Shown piece by piece: positions 13,201-20,976 of a stretch of DNA of 64,000 nt. This stretch comes from Ophiura sarsii. Lineage: Eukaryota > Echinodermata > Ophiuroidea > Amphilepidida > Ophiuridae. How positions within the stretch are numbered: the stretch's first letter is position 1; every line of letters starts with the position of its first letter. The stretch lies in assembly GCA_035610835.1 (NCBI GenBank), contig CM069455.1, positions 41,674,579 to 41,738,578 of the forward strand, given 5' to 3'. The notes beneath the pieces were generated by a model, which saw nothing but the letters and a program-made list of their open reading frames with translations, did no database searches and was not told where the DNA came from. Both the position numbers and the translations under genes were made by a program.

Positions 13201-14564
13201 ACATAAACTTACATTAGGTCATTTAGCTGTTTATAGTTTGACGTAACCTGTCCCAGCCTGTAGTAATCTGAAGGTAGTGACCCCCCCCCCCCCCCCCCCC
13301 CCAGTCCCAGGCCACATAAACTTACATTAGGTCATTTAGCTGTTTGTAGTTTGACGTAACCTGTCCCAGTCTGTAGTAATCTGAAGGTAGTGACCCCCCC
13401 CCCCCCCCCCTCCCCCTCCCAGGTCACATAAACTTACATTAGGTCATTTAGCTGTTTGTAGTTTGACGTAACCTGTCCCAGTCTGTAGTAATCTGAAGGT
13501 AGTGAGTGACCCCCCCCCCCCCCCCCCCACCTCCCAGTCCCAGGTCACATAAACTTACATTAGAGGTCATTTAGCTGTTTGTAGTTTGACGTAACCTGCC
13601 CCAGTCTGTAGTAATCTGAAGGTAGTGAGTGACCCCCCCCCCCCCACACCTCCCAGTCCCAGGTCACATAAACTTACATTAGGTCATTTAGCTGTTTGTA
13701 GTTTGACGTAACCTGCCCCAGTCTCAGTCTGTAGTAATCTAAAGGTAGTGACCCCCCACCTCCCAGTCCCAGGCCACATAAACTTACATTAGGTCATTTA
13801 GCTGTTTGTAGTTTGACGTAACCTGTCCCAGTCTTTAGTAATCTGAAGAGGTAGTGACACCCCTCCCCCCCCCCCCCAGTCCCAGGTCACATAAACTTAC
13901 ATTAGGTCATTTAGCTGTTTGTAGTTTGACGTAACCTGTCCCAGTCTGTAGTAATCTGGAGGTAGTGATTTCAGACTTGCCTCACCAAATGGCATCGGGG
14001 TGTTGATCTGAAAGAAGAACAAATTAAACTATCATAATGCAACGAAAAAACCAAAAGCCCTGTCTGTTCTACAGGCAAACCGACCTCTCAAGTCAGGGTT
14101 GGTCGGGCGTTTGTTGTTTTTTTCCCAACATTTTGTGGACATTACATGGAAATGTGTGAGACTGTTGAGTAAAATTGCTGTACCAAATGAAAGAATACAG
14201 AAGATATATGGTGGAAAATTGAGCTTTCTTTGATGGGCGTTTTGATGTCTTCTTGGGAATATTACTTTCCCGCCTTTTCTCAGGACCCCAAGGGGTACTT
14301 AATGGATACACGGTCACGGGATGTATCGCCAAATGGGGTCCCATTTTTTCACCAGTCTGGTAAATGAATGACCTCTTTTCATTCATTTGGTAAATGTATG
14401 GGTCTAAAACCCTTAAGTTTACTGTTTTTCACAGACATTTTAGCCAAATCTGTCAAATATGTAGGGACATCTGTCAAATATATAGGGAAATTGTTGTCTC
14501 CTTGAAAATATATGGATCCATTTTGCTGGCGGAACATCCCTACCAAAAAGTATCTGAGTACCCC

Positions 14565-14602
<38 letters not shown>

Positions 14603-14781
14603 CCCTCCAGTATCTCAGGACTACATTGTTTCAACACTGGGAGGAGTATAGCTTACCTGGCATTGTGGACATGTGATATTGGTCTTCTGTAGTTTGACAA
14701 GCTTGTTGAGACAGCTGCTACAAAACGTGTGGCCGCATCTCAGTAACAATGGCAGAACACCGCCACGATCTGGACCGCGAT
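1094..14781 (-). CDS. TRIM-like RING / B-box / coiled-coil protein (gene, 8 joined exons, 3' incomplete)
   Basis: Probable E3 ubiquitin ligase of the TRIM (RBCC) type. Exons 14657-14781, 13901-14007, 11749-11822, 10408-10558, 6862-6994, 4768-4848, 4169-4269 and 1094-1209 have consensus GT-AG borders and join in one frame (888 nt, 296 codons). In order they encode the RING core RCGHTFCSSC...CPQC, a helical Gln/Lys/Ala-rich linker, a B-box1 (LCEEC...CSCRKC...CDKC...H...H), a B-box2 (KCEDH...C..D...CGHC...H..H) and a Lys/Glu-rich coiled coil ending in ...EVEANIASNIAILEGTIE. The first RING Cys pair must lie in an earlier exon (candidate at 20585-20732). The C-terminal domain (NHL, filamin, SPRY or Tudor) is left of base 1, so the subfamily is unknown; an RNF17-like RING/Tudor protein is an alternative. 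Introns carry two exon-tail tandem arrays and many transposons. Confidence 0.85.
1320..2051. mobile_element. Harbinger-like MITE (GGCC family), interrupted
   Basis: Ends are inverted repeats (GGCAAAATAACAATTGTTAT / ATAACAATATTTTTTGGGGGG then CC) flanked by the 3-bp duplication TAA (1317-1319 and 2052-2054). TWA duplications are characteristic of PIF/Harbinger elements. A related uninterrupted copy is at 56722-57118. The interior is split by a Tc1/mariner-type MITE at 1469-1915. Confidence 0.7.
1469..1915. mobile_element. Tc1/mariner-type MITE nested in the element at 1320-2051
   Basis: Terminal inverted repeats CACTCGTCAAAAGAAGTTC and GAACTTCTTTTGCCGAGTG with TA on each side. The related sequence near 56850 carries the unoccupied site with a single TA, confirming insertion. 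447 bp, non-coding, AT-rich centre. Confidence 0.85.
2055..2430. other. Intronic sequence, no gene seen
   Basis: Degenerate CCCTAA-like stretch near 2090-2230 and AT-rich sequence; no exon of the TRIM-like gene is visible. Confidence 0.4.
2431..3053 (-). mobile_element. 5'-truncated LINE, C-terminal reverse transcriptase fragment
   Basis: The minus strand encodes the end of a non-LTR retrotransposon ORF2: VYIRPLLEYSDVIWH, a hallmark of the region after the RT catalytic core, then KLERVQKRALRIILG and about 100 more residues to a stop near 2660. The 3' end has a polyadenylation-like AATAAAA and a pentameric (TATGA)n microsatellite tail at 2433-2475. No catalytic domain is present; dead on arrival. 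Inserted in the TRIM intron in the same orientation as the gene. Confidence 0.85.
3169..3464. mobile_element. MITE family A, copy 2
   Basis: TTAA at 3165-3168 and 3465-3468. The interior matches the other family-A copies (TTTTCTATTCTACATGAAGG, GGTGGTTAA motifs); ends are diverged. Confidence 0.75.
3816..4106. mobile_element. Harbinger-like MITE, GGCC family
   Basis: Terminal repeats GGCCAAAAAAATAAGGTTTG and the inverse AAACTTTTTTTGTTTGGCC, flanked by TTA (3813-3815, 4107-4109). T-rich interior. Ends about 60 bp from TRIM exon 7. Confidence 0.75.
4169..4269 (-). CDS. TRIM-like exon 7 (coiled coil)
   Basis: Acceptor ATACAG after 4269, donor GTAAGA (4163-4168). Encodes VISRAKREAKKETGAVLESV and continues ...FATQISLLQM, a strongly helical coiled-coil segment. 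Phase 0 in, phase 2 out. Confidence 0.85.
4768..4848 (-). CDS. TRIM-like exon 6
   Basis: Acceptor TTTCACAG, donor GTAAGT; 81 nt, phase 0 on both sides. Encodes NKDAFNSLPTALDSGVAMLK then NLYHGKH, joining the B-box2 exon to the coiled coil. Confidence 0.85.
4975..5310. repeat. Duplicated AT segment with long poly-C tracts
   Basis: A ~75-bp segment beginning TATGAGATTTCTTTTTTTTA occurs twice in tandem (about 4979-5058 and 5070-5150). Long C runs follow at 5156-5167 and 5205-5233. The right end (5297-5310) ends in GGCCTTA like the GGCC MITEs, so this may be a damaged member of that family. Confidence 0.5.
5346..6202 (+). mobile_element. Penelope-like element, 5'-truncated, with inverted copy of its own 3' end
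   Basis: A 25-bp direct repeat (5321-5345 and 6203-6227, starting ATTGTTTATTAAGCAATATT) flanks the insert and is read as its target duplication. Inside, about 5346-5646 is the reverse complement of about 5863-6161, giving ~300-bp arms around a 216-bp unique centre. The plus strand encodes the PLE-type GIY-YIG endonuclease. Penelope-like elements are known for 5' truncation and inverted partial copies. The reverse transcriptase domain is absent. Confidence 0.8.
5653..6088 (+). pseudogene. GIY-YIG endonuclease C-terminus of a Penelope-like element
   Basis: The reading frame to the stop at 6084-6086 contains LLVSPKDKTEKKDIAGPVYY, then EAYIGETERSLKTRFLEH, matching the VYY...YIGET.R pattern of GIY-YIG nucleases from Penelope-like elements, followed by HVDLEQVKILDRE and a C-terminal tail. 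Upstream RT sequence is missing. The same 3' region is repeated inverted at 5346-5646, which produces mirror-image ORFs there. Confidence 0.8.
6862..6994 (-). CDS. TRIM-like exon 5 (B-box2)
   Basis: Acceptor TTACCAG, donor GTAGGT; 133 nt, phase 2 in, phase 0 out. Encodes AKCEDHGEEEKYFCSEDG then VPVCGHCALIGSHKGHAVV, a textbook B-box2 (C-x2-H...C..D...C-x2-C...H-x2-H). Confidence 0.9.
7033..7170 (+). mobile_element. tRNA-derived SINE
   Basis: Pol III type-2 promoter signature: A-box-like TGTGGTCTAGTGGATAGCA and B-box-like GGTTGTGAGTTCTAGCC (7072-7088), followed by a CCTTGGGCAA tail motif found in many SINEs. Not a functional tRNA: no closing acceptor stem. Confidence 0.65.
7354..7524. mobile_element. 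Palindromic MITE
   Basis: Inverted arms AGAATAAAGGTATTGTTTTT...AAAAACAATACCTTTATTCT extend ~70 bp each with a short loop near 7425-7440. Non-coding. Confidence 0.7.
7891..8195. mobile_element. MITE family A, copy 3 (right end lost)
   Basis: Left TTAA at 7889-7892 and the family-A interior (TTTTCTATTATACATGAAGG). The right terminus is replaced at about 8200 by an L2-like 3' tail. Confidence 0.65.
8196..8253 (+). mobile_element. L2-like LINE/SINE 3' tail
   Basis: GAACAGCGCTATATAAGCCC followed by (TTA)n. This is the same 3' signature as the LINE at 15522-16371, reduced to a stub. Confidence 0.55.
8978..9063 (-). mobile_element. tRNA-like SINE head / tRNA pseudogene next to poly-C
   Basis: On the minus strand, GTGGTGTAGTGGCTAGGAT resembles a tRNA A box and GTGGTTCAAATCC a B box, with tRNA-Glu-like D-arm spacing. 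The acceptor stem does not close; the sequence runs into a 21-base C/G homopolymer (8978-8998). Confidence 0.5.
9136..9298. repeat. Inverted repeat (about 75-bp arms)
   Basis: Arms around GAGCTCCGTAGCTTTCGAGG (left) and CCTCGAAAGCTACGGAGCTC (right) with a ~35-bp loop containing GCGTAGTG twice. May be a Penelope- or DIRS-type terminal remnant; no coding sequence. Confidence 0.7.
9761..9985. mobile_element. hAT-type MITE
   Basis: Inverted repeats CAGTGGTTCCCAACCT and AGGTTGGGAACCACTG with 8-bp flanks ATATATAT on both sides. The CAGTGGTTCCCAACC start matches Charlie-like hAT elements. 225 bp. Confidence 0.85.
10139..10377. mobile_element. MITE family B, copy 1 (TTAA-flanked)
   Basis: Ends CGCTTTCCATGCGGC and GCCGCGTGGAAAGTG, flanked by TTAA (10135-10138, 10378-10381); 239 bp. 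Other copies at 28814-29061, 32473-32717, 39047-39903, 43942-44190 and 54482-54590. It ends 31 bp from TRIM exon 4 (B-box1). Confidence 0.9.
10408..10558 (-). CDS. TRIM-like exon 4 (B-box1)
   Basis: Acceptor CACTTCCCAG, donor GTAGAT; 151 nt, phase 1 in, phase 2 out. Encodes RELCEECRRALSTCSCRKC, then CDKCFNMVHRGMNHQKRPF: eight Cys/His ligands in B-box1 order. Confidence 0.9.
10687..10984. mobile_element. MITE with repeated GTTTACTTTT motif
   Basis: Inverted ends GCAAATTATGAGCGTTTACT and AGTAAACGCTCATAATTTGC. The motif GTTTACTTTT or its complement recurs many times inside. Non-coding. Confidence 0.7.
11749..11822 (-). CDS. TRIM-like exon 3 (helical linker)
   Basis: Acceptor GGTTTGCAG, donor GTGAGA; 74 nt. 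Completes the split codon of exon 2 and encodes QTKQDAAAAKTETERKFYEG then KLLK, a charged helix between RING and B-box1. Phases match both neighbours. Confidence 0.8.
11960..12229. mobile_element. Palindromic MITE
   Basis: Arms begin CGTGCAGCCCTTTTACGGCA and end TGCCATAGAAGGGCTACG; ~85-bp imperfect arms, ~90-bp loop. Non-coding, intronic. Confidence 0.6.
12590..12785. mobile_element. Short inverted-repeat element
   Basis: Contains AGGCTCCAAATAAGCATGCA near 12620 and an inverted counterpart TGCATGCTAATTTAGAGGCC near 12760, with CCAGGAG/CTCCTGG repeats between. Probable hAT-type MITE, target duplication not resolved. Confidence 0.45.
12860..13966 (-). repeat. Exon-derived minisatellite: nine extra copies of TRIM exon 2 tail with 5' splice site
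   Basis: Ten units of roughly 105-125 bp (nine plus the native one). Each contains, on the minus strand, the last ~65 nt of exon 13901-14007, its GTAAGT donor, ~25 nt of intron and a G-run of variable length (C-run on the plus strand). Donors recur near 12863, 13001, 13107, 13206, 13320, 13431, 13551, 13671, 13781 and 13895. Most units still encode DYYRLGQVTSNYKQLNDL before the donor. The extra units share CCTTCAG where the native exon has CCTCCAG, so they have spread from one derived copy. Confidence 0.95.
13901..14007 (-). CDS. TRIM-like exon 2 (post-RING)
   Basis: Acceptor CTTTCAG, donor GTAAGT; 107 nt, phase 0 in, phase 2 out. Encodes INTPMPFGEASLKSLPP then DYYRLGQVTSNYKQLNDL. Its 3' half seeds the tandem array in the next intron. 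Confidence 0.9.
14560..14612. repeat. Poly-C tract
   Basis: An uninterrupted C run of about 35 bases, then CTCCCCCTCC, about 45 bp from the donor of the RING exon. Confidence 0.9.
14657..14781 (-). CDS. TRIM-like RING exon
   Basis: Donor GTAAGC (14651-14656); acceptor TTTTGTCCAG just 5' of 14781, with an alternative NAG acceptor 12 nt further in, start 14769. Encodes GGVLPLLLRCGHTFCSSC and LNKLVKLQKTNITCPQCQ, the second half of a C3HC4 RING. The first CxxC pair must come from an upstream exon ending in phase 1. Confidence 0.9.
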
Positions 14782-14973
14782 CTGGACAAAATGGGTATGG
14801 AATGTCATTAACGGTAAAGATATAGATACTTGTTTTGAGGAGTTACATTACAGTATTTTTTTAGCCATTGTGAAATTATAATATTGTGCTTTATCTAACC
14901 ACTTCATCTTTTTTTTAAATCCAAGCATTAGAGTTTCAACACAATGCACAATGTTTTGCTTGCCAGACACCTT

Positions 14974-15300
14974 CTTTAAGATGTTTTCTATTTTACATGA
15001 AAGGTCATCCTTATAATTGCAGCAATCCAAAGTTTGAGTTGCATAACTCCGATGGCTCTATTTTTAGAAGCAAAAGGTCACAAAATATTTGCCCATTGAG
15101 TAGTTACACAAACTGGTTGGTGGTTAACCACCTTTGGCAGTAATTCACCACATTTTAGCTTATAATTTCTAAATGGAACATTTCTGGCCCCCAAGATTTC
15201 ACAGACATAATGAGAAAAATATGAGGATTCTTCTGATGTCAAAATATCTTGATGTGAAAAAAAAATCATAGCCCAAAAAAAGTGATCGGAACATACACCT
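14974..15300. mobile_element. MITE family A, copy 4
   Basis: The right end GATCGGAACATACACCT is followed by TTAA (15301-15304); interior matches the family. The left terminus is degraded near TTAAGATG. Confidence 0.7.
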
Positions 15301-15521
15301 TTAAGATCTAATCTGAATAAACTTAATCTAGAAGGAATTCTGACATCTCCTAGGAGATGCTATCAAAATTATACATTGAGAATATTCCTATGGTTCCAAC
15401 CGATACTGGCCTGATAAGTACAGGCTCCAATCCCGAACTGAGGACAGACACCTCCGGTTCTGTTTCAATATACCAAGTTTATACAAATCACCGAGCATGA
15501 TAAATTAATATTATATCCTAA

Positions 15522-16127
15522 TATCTATTTGATATCTTTGACCAACATCTGTCAATGACTGCACATGTGAATAAACTGTGTCAATCAGCCTCGTTTGCTT
15601 TACGCGCCATTGGACAGATCAGAAAGTACCTTGATCGAGGGTCAATGGAGAAACTTGTGCACGCGTTTGTCTCATCCAGATTAGATTACTGTAACTGCCT
15701 TTTGTACGGACTTCCTGATAAACTTATCTCTAAATTACAACGTGTTCAAAACTCAGCGGCAAGATTAGTTACAGGCACAAAGAAACGTGACCATATAAGT
15801 CACGTCATCAGAGATCTCCACTGGCTTCCTATTAAGAAAAGAATCGTGTTCAAGCTCCTGCTCATTGTGTATAAATCACTTAACAATGCTGGTCCAAGTT
15901 ATGTGTTTGAATTGCTGAAACCTTATATTCCCACGGCTAACCTTCGCTCTGGCTCCCGTGAGTTTCTTGTTGTTCCAAAAAGCAAAATGAAGTCTTTCGG
16001 TGATAGAGCTTTCTCCATCGCGGGCCCTAAATTATGGAACACTCTCCCAATGGACATACGTCAGGCAGGTTCAGTTCAGGAGTTCAAGTCGCGACTTAAG
16101 ACCTACTTATTTAACATGGAAATCTAA
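15522..16127 (+). pseudogene. C-terminal fragment of LINE ORF2 (reverse transcriptase)
   Basis: The frame opens after a TAA at 15519-15521 with FDQHLSMTAHVNKLCQSA, continues with SSRLDYCNCLLYGLP and KLQRVQNSAARLVTG, then HWLPIKKRI and GPKLWNTLP, and stops at 16125. These are the standard post-catalytic motifs of L2/CR1-clade RTs. The catalytic core and endonuclease are absent, so this is a relic although the remaining frame is intact, suggesting recent insertion. Confidence 0.9.
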
Positions 16128-16371
16128 TTGATGTGTTTTTGTTCATGATCTTTCATTTCATTCATAATGCATTTTTAATGTCATACACATTCATATCTCT
16201 TGTTTAAATATGCATTTGACTCTGTGTATGTTTATCTCTGTAGTTTTATGATCATTGTTGTATTTTTGCTTTAATCTTGTATTTATATGTTGTACAGCGC
16301 TTTGAGTTTAGATCTCACTAAAGTAAAGCGCTCTATAAGTGTGTGTTATTATTATTATTATTATTAATTCA
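15522..16371 (+). mobile_element. L2/CR1-like LINE, 5'-truncated
   Basis: The 3' third of a non-LTR retrotransposon. It encodes the C-terminus of ORF2 (15522-16127), followed by a 3' UTR with the characteristic ACAGCGCTTTGAG...AAAGCGCTCTATAAG motif and a (TTA)n tail ending at about 16371. Antisense to the TRIM-like gene if that extends here. Confidence 0.85.
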
Positions 16372-16559
16372 CAACGGCATCCATCTGTAACCGGAAGGCA
16401 TTAATTTATTTTTATGGTCTGTCTGAATACAATTTTTTTTTTCATGGTCTATCTGGAATATATTATGTAATTGCTTTAAAAGCGTGTTCTCCAAAAACAG
16501 GTGTGAACGACACAATCTAACATTTTTAAGGCAAAACAAATTTAAAACTTTGTCTCAGC

Positions 16560-16780
16560 CAGGGCTCAAATTACATCGCGGCCATCGCGGCCATTGCCGC
16601 GATGCCCTCGGATCAGTAAAAAATTCACGGCCATAATGGCCGTGCCCTATTTTTAACAGAGGCCATGTGTGCCCTTGGTTTGGCCTTGGTGCCCCAGAAC
16701 ATGGCCTCGGTGCCCTTCGAAATGGTATATTCTTAAGGCCAAAGTGGCCGTGCCCCTAAAATGACGAAATTTGAGGCCTG
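16560..16780. mobile_element. hAT-type MITE, GC-rich
   Basis: Inverted ends CAGGGCTCAAATT / AATTTGAGGCCTG and a perfect 8-bp duplication GTCTCAGC (16552-16559, 16781-16788). The interior has repeated GGCCGTGCCC / TGGCC motifs. Confidence 0.9.
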
Positions 16781-16789
16781 GTCTCAGCT

Positions 16790-19700
16790 GCCCGCGCTGC
16801 TTGCTTTTAAAATTATTTTTAGCGCATGTTTTTAACTAGTTTGTTTCGGCGATACTCTGCCACTTTTATTATAAATGTGAAAGGCCACGTCGTTCATAAG
16901 CCCATGTACAAGTATTTGAAAAATCACATTATCATAGGACATAGCATAGGTAATATTCGTATGTCAAAAATAAATCAATTAAAAAAATATGCATATAGGA
17001 CATAGCTCTTTTTTTTTTAAATAAATTAAAAAGCACATCACATAGCTTTTTAGCCAAAAGGTGCCGAGACAAAGTATTTAATTTTTTTGGCCTTAATACA
17101 CAGTTATTTTATATAATAAAAAATGCTGTAGCTTTACAAATTATCAACTATGAAAATTGTTGATGTGAACGTTGTGTCACAATTTACTAGACAAGGGCAA
17201 TAATACTAATTTGTCATGCTGCCATGTAGGGTCATAAACACTCGAAAACAATTCGCTATTAAAGATTTCTTACGTTTAGGCTTAGTTCAAATTTTACAAA
17301 CCATTTTTTTTACATTCAGACACCACAAATGCCAAACAAAGTTTTACTACCGTACTGACGCGTGTATAGTCCCACCCTTTTTTTTACCCCAAAATATATG
17401 TAAATTAGGGGGTGGGACCAACGCTGTACGGTGCGACTAATTCACTCGCATTTGCGAGCATTTTTTTTCTGATGCGACCACTTTTTCAAACCTAAGCGCG
17501 AGTGGCGATAAAATATTTAAGCTTTCAGTCGCCAAGTTACAATAAAGCAACGAAAGTAATCTGCGATAAATCAGTATCCGTTTCAAAAAACACAGTTCCA
17601 AATACGTATTTGTAATAGGCAAGCAAAGTTCTCAAACGAGGCTATTAAATGAACCTAGAAATTGGCGCAAATTCCCACTCATTCCCACACTGGCATTTAA
17701 TAAATGAAGCTCGTAATTAGAGACACGGTTCAAAAGGTCAACTTAATACTACGCATACTATAATACATGGAGGCGATGACCTGTGAACCATGCCGTAACA
17801 CGCGGTTATGTATTATACAAATTTATATCCCAAAGGCGCATTGCCATTGCGCAACTCCCTGGGCTGCCGAAAAATGGTTCTGTGAGAGATGTCACGTGCG
17901 ATCGCGATGTGAAAGGTATACAGATATGAAACGATTGCAGAATAAAATAAGACTTGATTTGCGCCCGGGATTTGCAATTCAAATGATACATTTTGATAGC
18001 GATCTTTTTATGTATCAATCCATTTTTGATTTTGAATTGTTGATCTTTCAACCAGACGCACGCATCGCATCCCAGGTACAATTTGTCGGACAGAAAAAAA
18101 AGGAAATGCTGGCGCCAAATCTTTTTTACTTGGGAGCTAAATTTTGGCTCCTATTTTTTTAAACTTAGGAGCCAGTGGCTCCACAATTAGATTTGGCACC
18201 GTACAGGGTTGGGTGGGACTTAAATCGGGTGCCCATGTGTGCCCAAAATGTTTCATCAAAATAATTGAAGAAAAAAAAACGGAAGAAAAAAAAGAAAAAA
18301 AGAAAAATAAGCTTACTTTTAAAAACTTAAAAAACACCTTTTCGGCTAAATCGTGATTTTTAATGGAAATCATAGCGGGGATTCATTTGAAATAGATTTA
18401 TTTCGTCAAATCAGTTCATTTTTGGTACTCGGAACATTTTCACCAAAACCACTGCTGCTCACGCTCACCGTACAAGATCAAGTTCACACAATTTTCATGT
18501 CCCAAGAGTCACCAGTCTTGCTTCCAACTCATTTTTCTATCATGGTACCCTAGACTGGAATTCTTTACCCATTTACATAAGATCTAGCCTATATAACAGA
18601 CAAGAGTTTCTTCAAATCCCATGTCAAAACCTATCTGTCCACTACGTCGATGAATCAGGAATTGGCTGTATATGTGTAACTTATTTCCTTTTTTGCCCAT
18701 TTATTTTGTTTTGTCTTCTGTTCTTTTCATCACCTTTTGCAGGCACCTTTTTCCTTTTGGGACCCAATTGGACCCCATTGGATATAAGTTGGCATATTTA
18801 GCTAACTTTATGGGTTATCCTGGCTTATCGACTTGGTTGTCTGAATATTTGTGATTATTTTTGTATCGTTGATGTCGATTTTGCCGAATAACAAATAAAT
18901 AAATAAATATATAAACATGGCATGGCGGCAGCGCTGATATCGTAACTAAATTTATAGCTTTACTACTACTACTACTGTAATTATTACCCGTCTAACCGTC
19001 TAGTCTAACAATGTCTAACCCTATGTGATGTGATGTGATGTAGACATTATATTTTTTTCTAGTCGTGCTGCTGACGACCTCCGTTTTCACTGACATAGAT
19101 CAGCACCTTTTTTTTTACTGAGTCTAAGATAATTGGGTGTTGAGTGACGGTTGGGATGAGTGGGGGGGGGCTCTTTTTTCACTTCATGCATGGACCTACA
19201 TTATACATACAAAATCAACTACCGCCTACATGTATAGATATATTTAATGTGTGCGGATGCCTAAGTGTTAGTGCACCTACTTTTTTGTTATCTTCAAACC
19301 TATTTTGCATCCTATTTTCCATGTAGTAAAGTAAAACCAAAACTGGCATTTAAACAAACACCCCAACAAACAAGCAACTAAACAAACAAACAAACACCCC
19401 AACAATCAGTATGGCATCTGACAAAGCCGTAGCCATCCGTCCCCCGCTGCATGACAAGCTGATAATTCAGTTTTTGCGCCTCCCTCAACCTCAACTGCTC
19501 TTGCTGCAACTGCCCGTGCAAATAGATTTTTGGCTCTTGGCAGCAGGGTGCAACTGCCCGTGCTGCTACGTGCTGCAGGGTGCCCGGGCAAATAGTCATA
19601 ACGATTTCTCACAGTAAGCATTACATTAGTCTCCCAGTTTTGGTTCCTCTGGACCTCACCATACACATGATACAGAGATGAAGTCGGGTGGGTGCCCGGG
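16790..19700. other. Intergenic or intronic stretch, no gene supported
   Basis: AT-rich sequence with poly-T runs, GGCTCC/GGAGCC short inverted motifs near 18090-18180 and a CTGCAACTGCCCGTGC-type short repeat near 19505-19580. A Cys-rich ORF at 17767-18162 has no exon signals or recognised domain. Confidence 0.4.
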
Positions 19701-19705
19701 CAAAT

Positions 19706-19972
19706 CATTCGGTAGGGCTGTTTCCCAACCGTCGGGAGGCCGTTCTACAGAATAAACTGTATTGTATACTTCATGAATTTGACTATTGACCGTTTCATTA
19801 AGTATATACGGTTTATTCTGTAGAACATCCTTCCGAAGTTTGGGAAACTGCGCTTACCAAATAGGCAATGTCTTGCTAGACGTCCCGTAACTTAAGAGCG
19901 CATGCTCAAACCAATTAAAATATGTTGTAGCTATAATACACGGTTTATTCCGTACGGGACGTGAGGCAAGAT
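19706..19972. repeat. Two adjacent hairpins sharing a TTTATTC core
   Basis: The first inverted repeat (19706-19773 / 19788-19861) includes TTCTACAGAATAAAC and GTTTATTCTGTAGAA. The second (19874-19889 / 19952-19972) includes GACGTCCCGTA and TACGGGACGT and also contains CGGTTTATTC. Probable MITE pair, one possibly derived from the other. Confidence 0.6.
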
Positions 19973-20584
19973 ATAGCCACCAAATATATCATAATAATCA
20001 TTCAGGAATGATTTTGAAAGTAAAGTTTCAAATCAATCAAAATCATGATTATTATTATACATTGCGGAAAATAAAATTTAAAATAACTGAGTGATTGATT
20101 AGTTAGTGAGAGCAAAAGGATGCGACCATTTCCAAAAGAAATGATCTAAACTAACTTTAAAATGTTACAATAAAACTCATTACAAATAATTATCTCTGAA
20201 TTCTACTTTTAATATTTTATTCATTCACGTGCCTGGACGTGGTGCAAAATTCGGAAGTTTGTGGCGTACAGATTCGTGCTGAATATAGCCGTCGTTTCCT
20301 GCGTGCATTTACCTTGACTTTGCACCAAACCCTTGTAAGTACGGGTGCAGTTCGGGCAGGCTGGATTACTCTGCATGACTAGACCATTGGTATCAAAACT
20401 AGACGATTGTAATTGCAAATATTGGCCACTTGCGCTTGCAAGCCACCTGTCAAAACGTTTAAACCTTTCGTATCTCTATCACTCTCGTACCCAGAACGGC
20501 AAAAATTATCCTGCGGAGCATAAAACATTAGACGCTGAACTTTGCATGAACCATAACAATAAACACGCACGAGATTATTATTAC

Positions 20585-20732
20585 ACGCACAGACACGCAA
20601 CCACTTTGTCGTGCACTTTCGGAACTGATCGGACCTGCGCGTGTGATTGTCGTAGCCGGGGCAAAGTTCACAAACTTCCTCATGAATATGCATAAGTCCA
20701 TGGTAACGTGGATACAAATCCAGGCAAAGCAC
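20585..20732 (-). CDS. Candidate first exon of the TRIM-like gene (tentative)
   Basis: The minus-strand frame MLCLDLYPRYHGLMHIHEEV continues with CELCPGYDNHTRR, supplying the CxxC pair missing from the RING exon. A GTAATA donor at 20579-20584 leaves one nucleotide, the phase needed by the exon at 14781, giving C-x2-C-x40-C-x-H-x2-C-x2-C-x13-C-x2-C. A more conventional splice after 20635 would not match phase, so an unseen small exon is possible. Lies 162 bp from the CCDC81 start, head to head. Confidence 0.4.
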
Positions 20733-20894
20733 ACCAAAGACACCAAAAAGGTGATTGCCGCAACCGAACCATAAACATCAACAATGAAATAGCCTGGAAA
20801 ATAGGACAACTTAGTTGGCATAAATAATTCTTAGAGTAGATTTTGGCCGGATTAACTATTCGTGCCCCAAGTGGAAGCAAGCAACAAACACAAA
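20733..20894. promoter_or_regulatory. Putative bidirectional promoter between TRIM-like gene and CCDC81
   Basis: The gap between the candidate TRIM start (20732, minus) and the CCDC81 ATG (20895, plus) is 162 bp. No TATA box is clear in either direction. The assignment depends on the tentative TRIM first exon. Confidence 0.4.
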
Positions 20895-20976
20895 ATGACA
20901 GACGTCTTTCAGAAAGAGCTGGTTTCGAACGCGAAGAGACACCGGTTTTCCACGATCCCAAAACTTAGCGATGAAG
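20895..20976 (+). CDS. CCDC81: CCDC81 exon 1
   Basis: First Met after an in-frame TAA (20853-20855). Encodes MTDVFQKELVSNAK, then RFSTIPKLSDE, matching the '..PSLS.EE' entry to HU domain 1 in vertebrate orthologues. Donor GTGTGT, phase 1. Confidence 0.9.

Noticed and set aside
14394..14651. Poly-Pro and poly-Gly ORFs
   Set aside because: Products of the poly-C tract.
17767..18162. 131-residue Cys-rich ORF (CEPC, HCHC, CERC)
   Set aside because: Spacing fits no known zinc-binding family I can name, there are no exon signals, and the C-terminal half is low complexity.
20528..20821. Minus-strand ORF with a good start context near 20709
   Set aside because: Overlaps the candidate TRIM first exon in another frame and lacks the CxxC pair needed by the RING.
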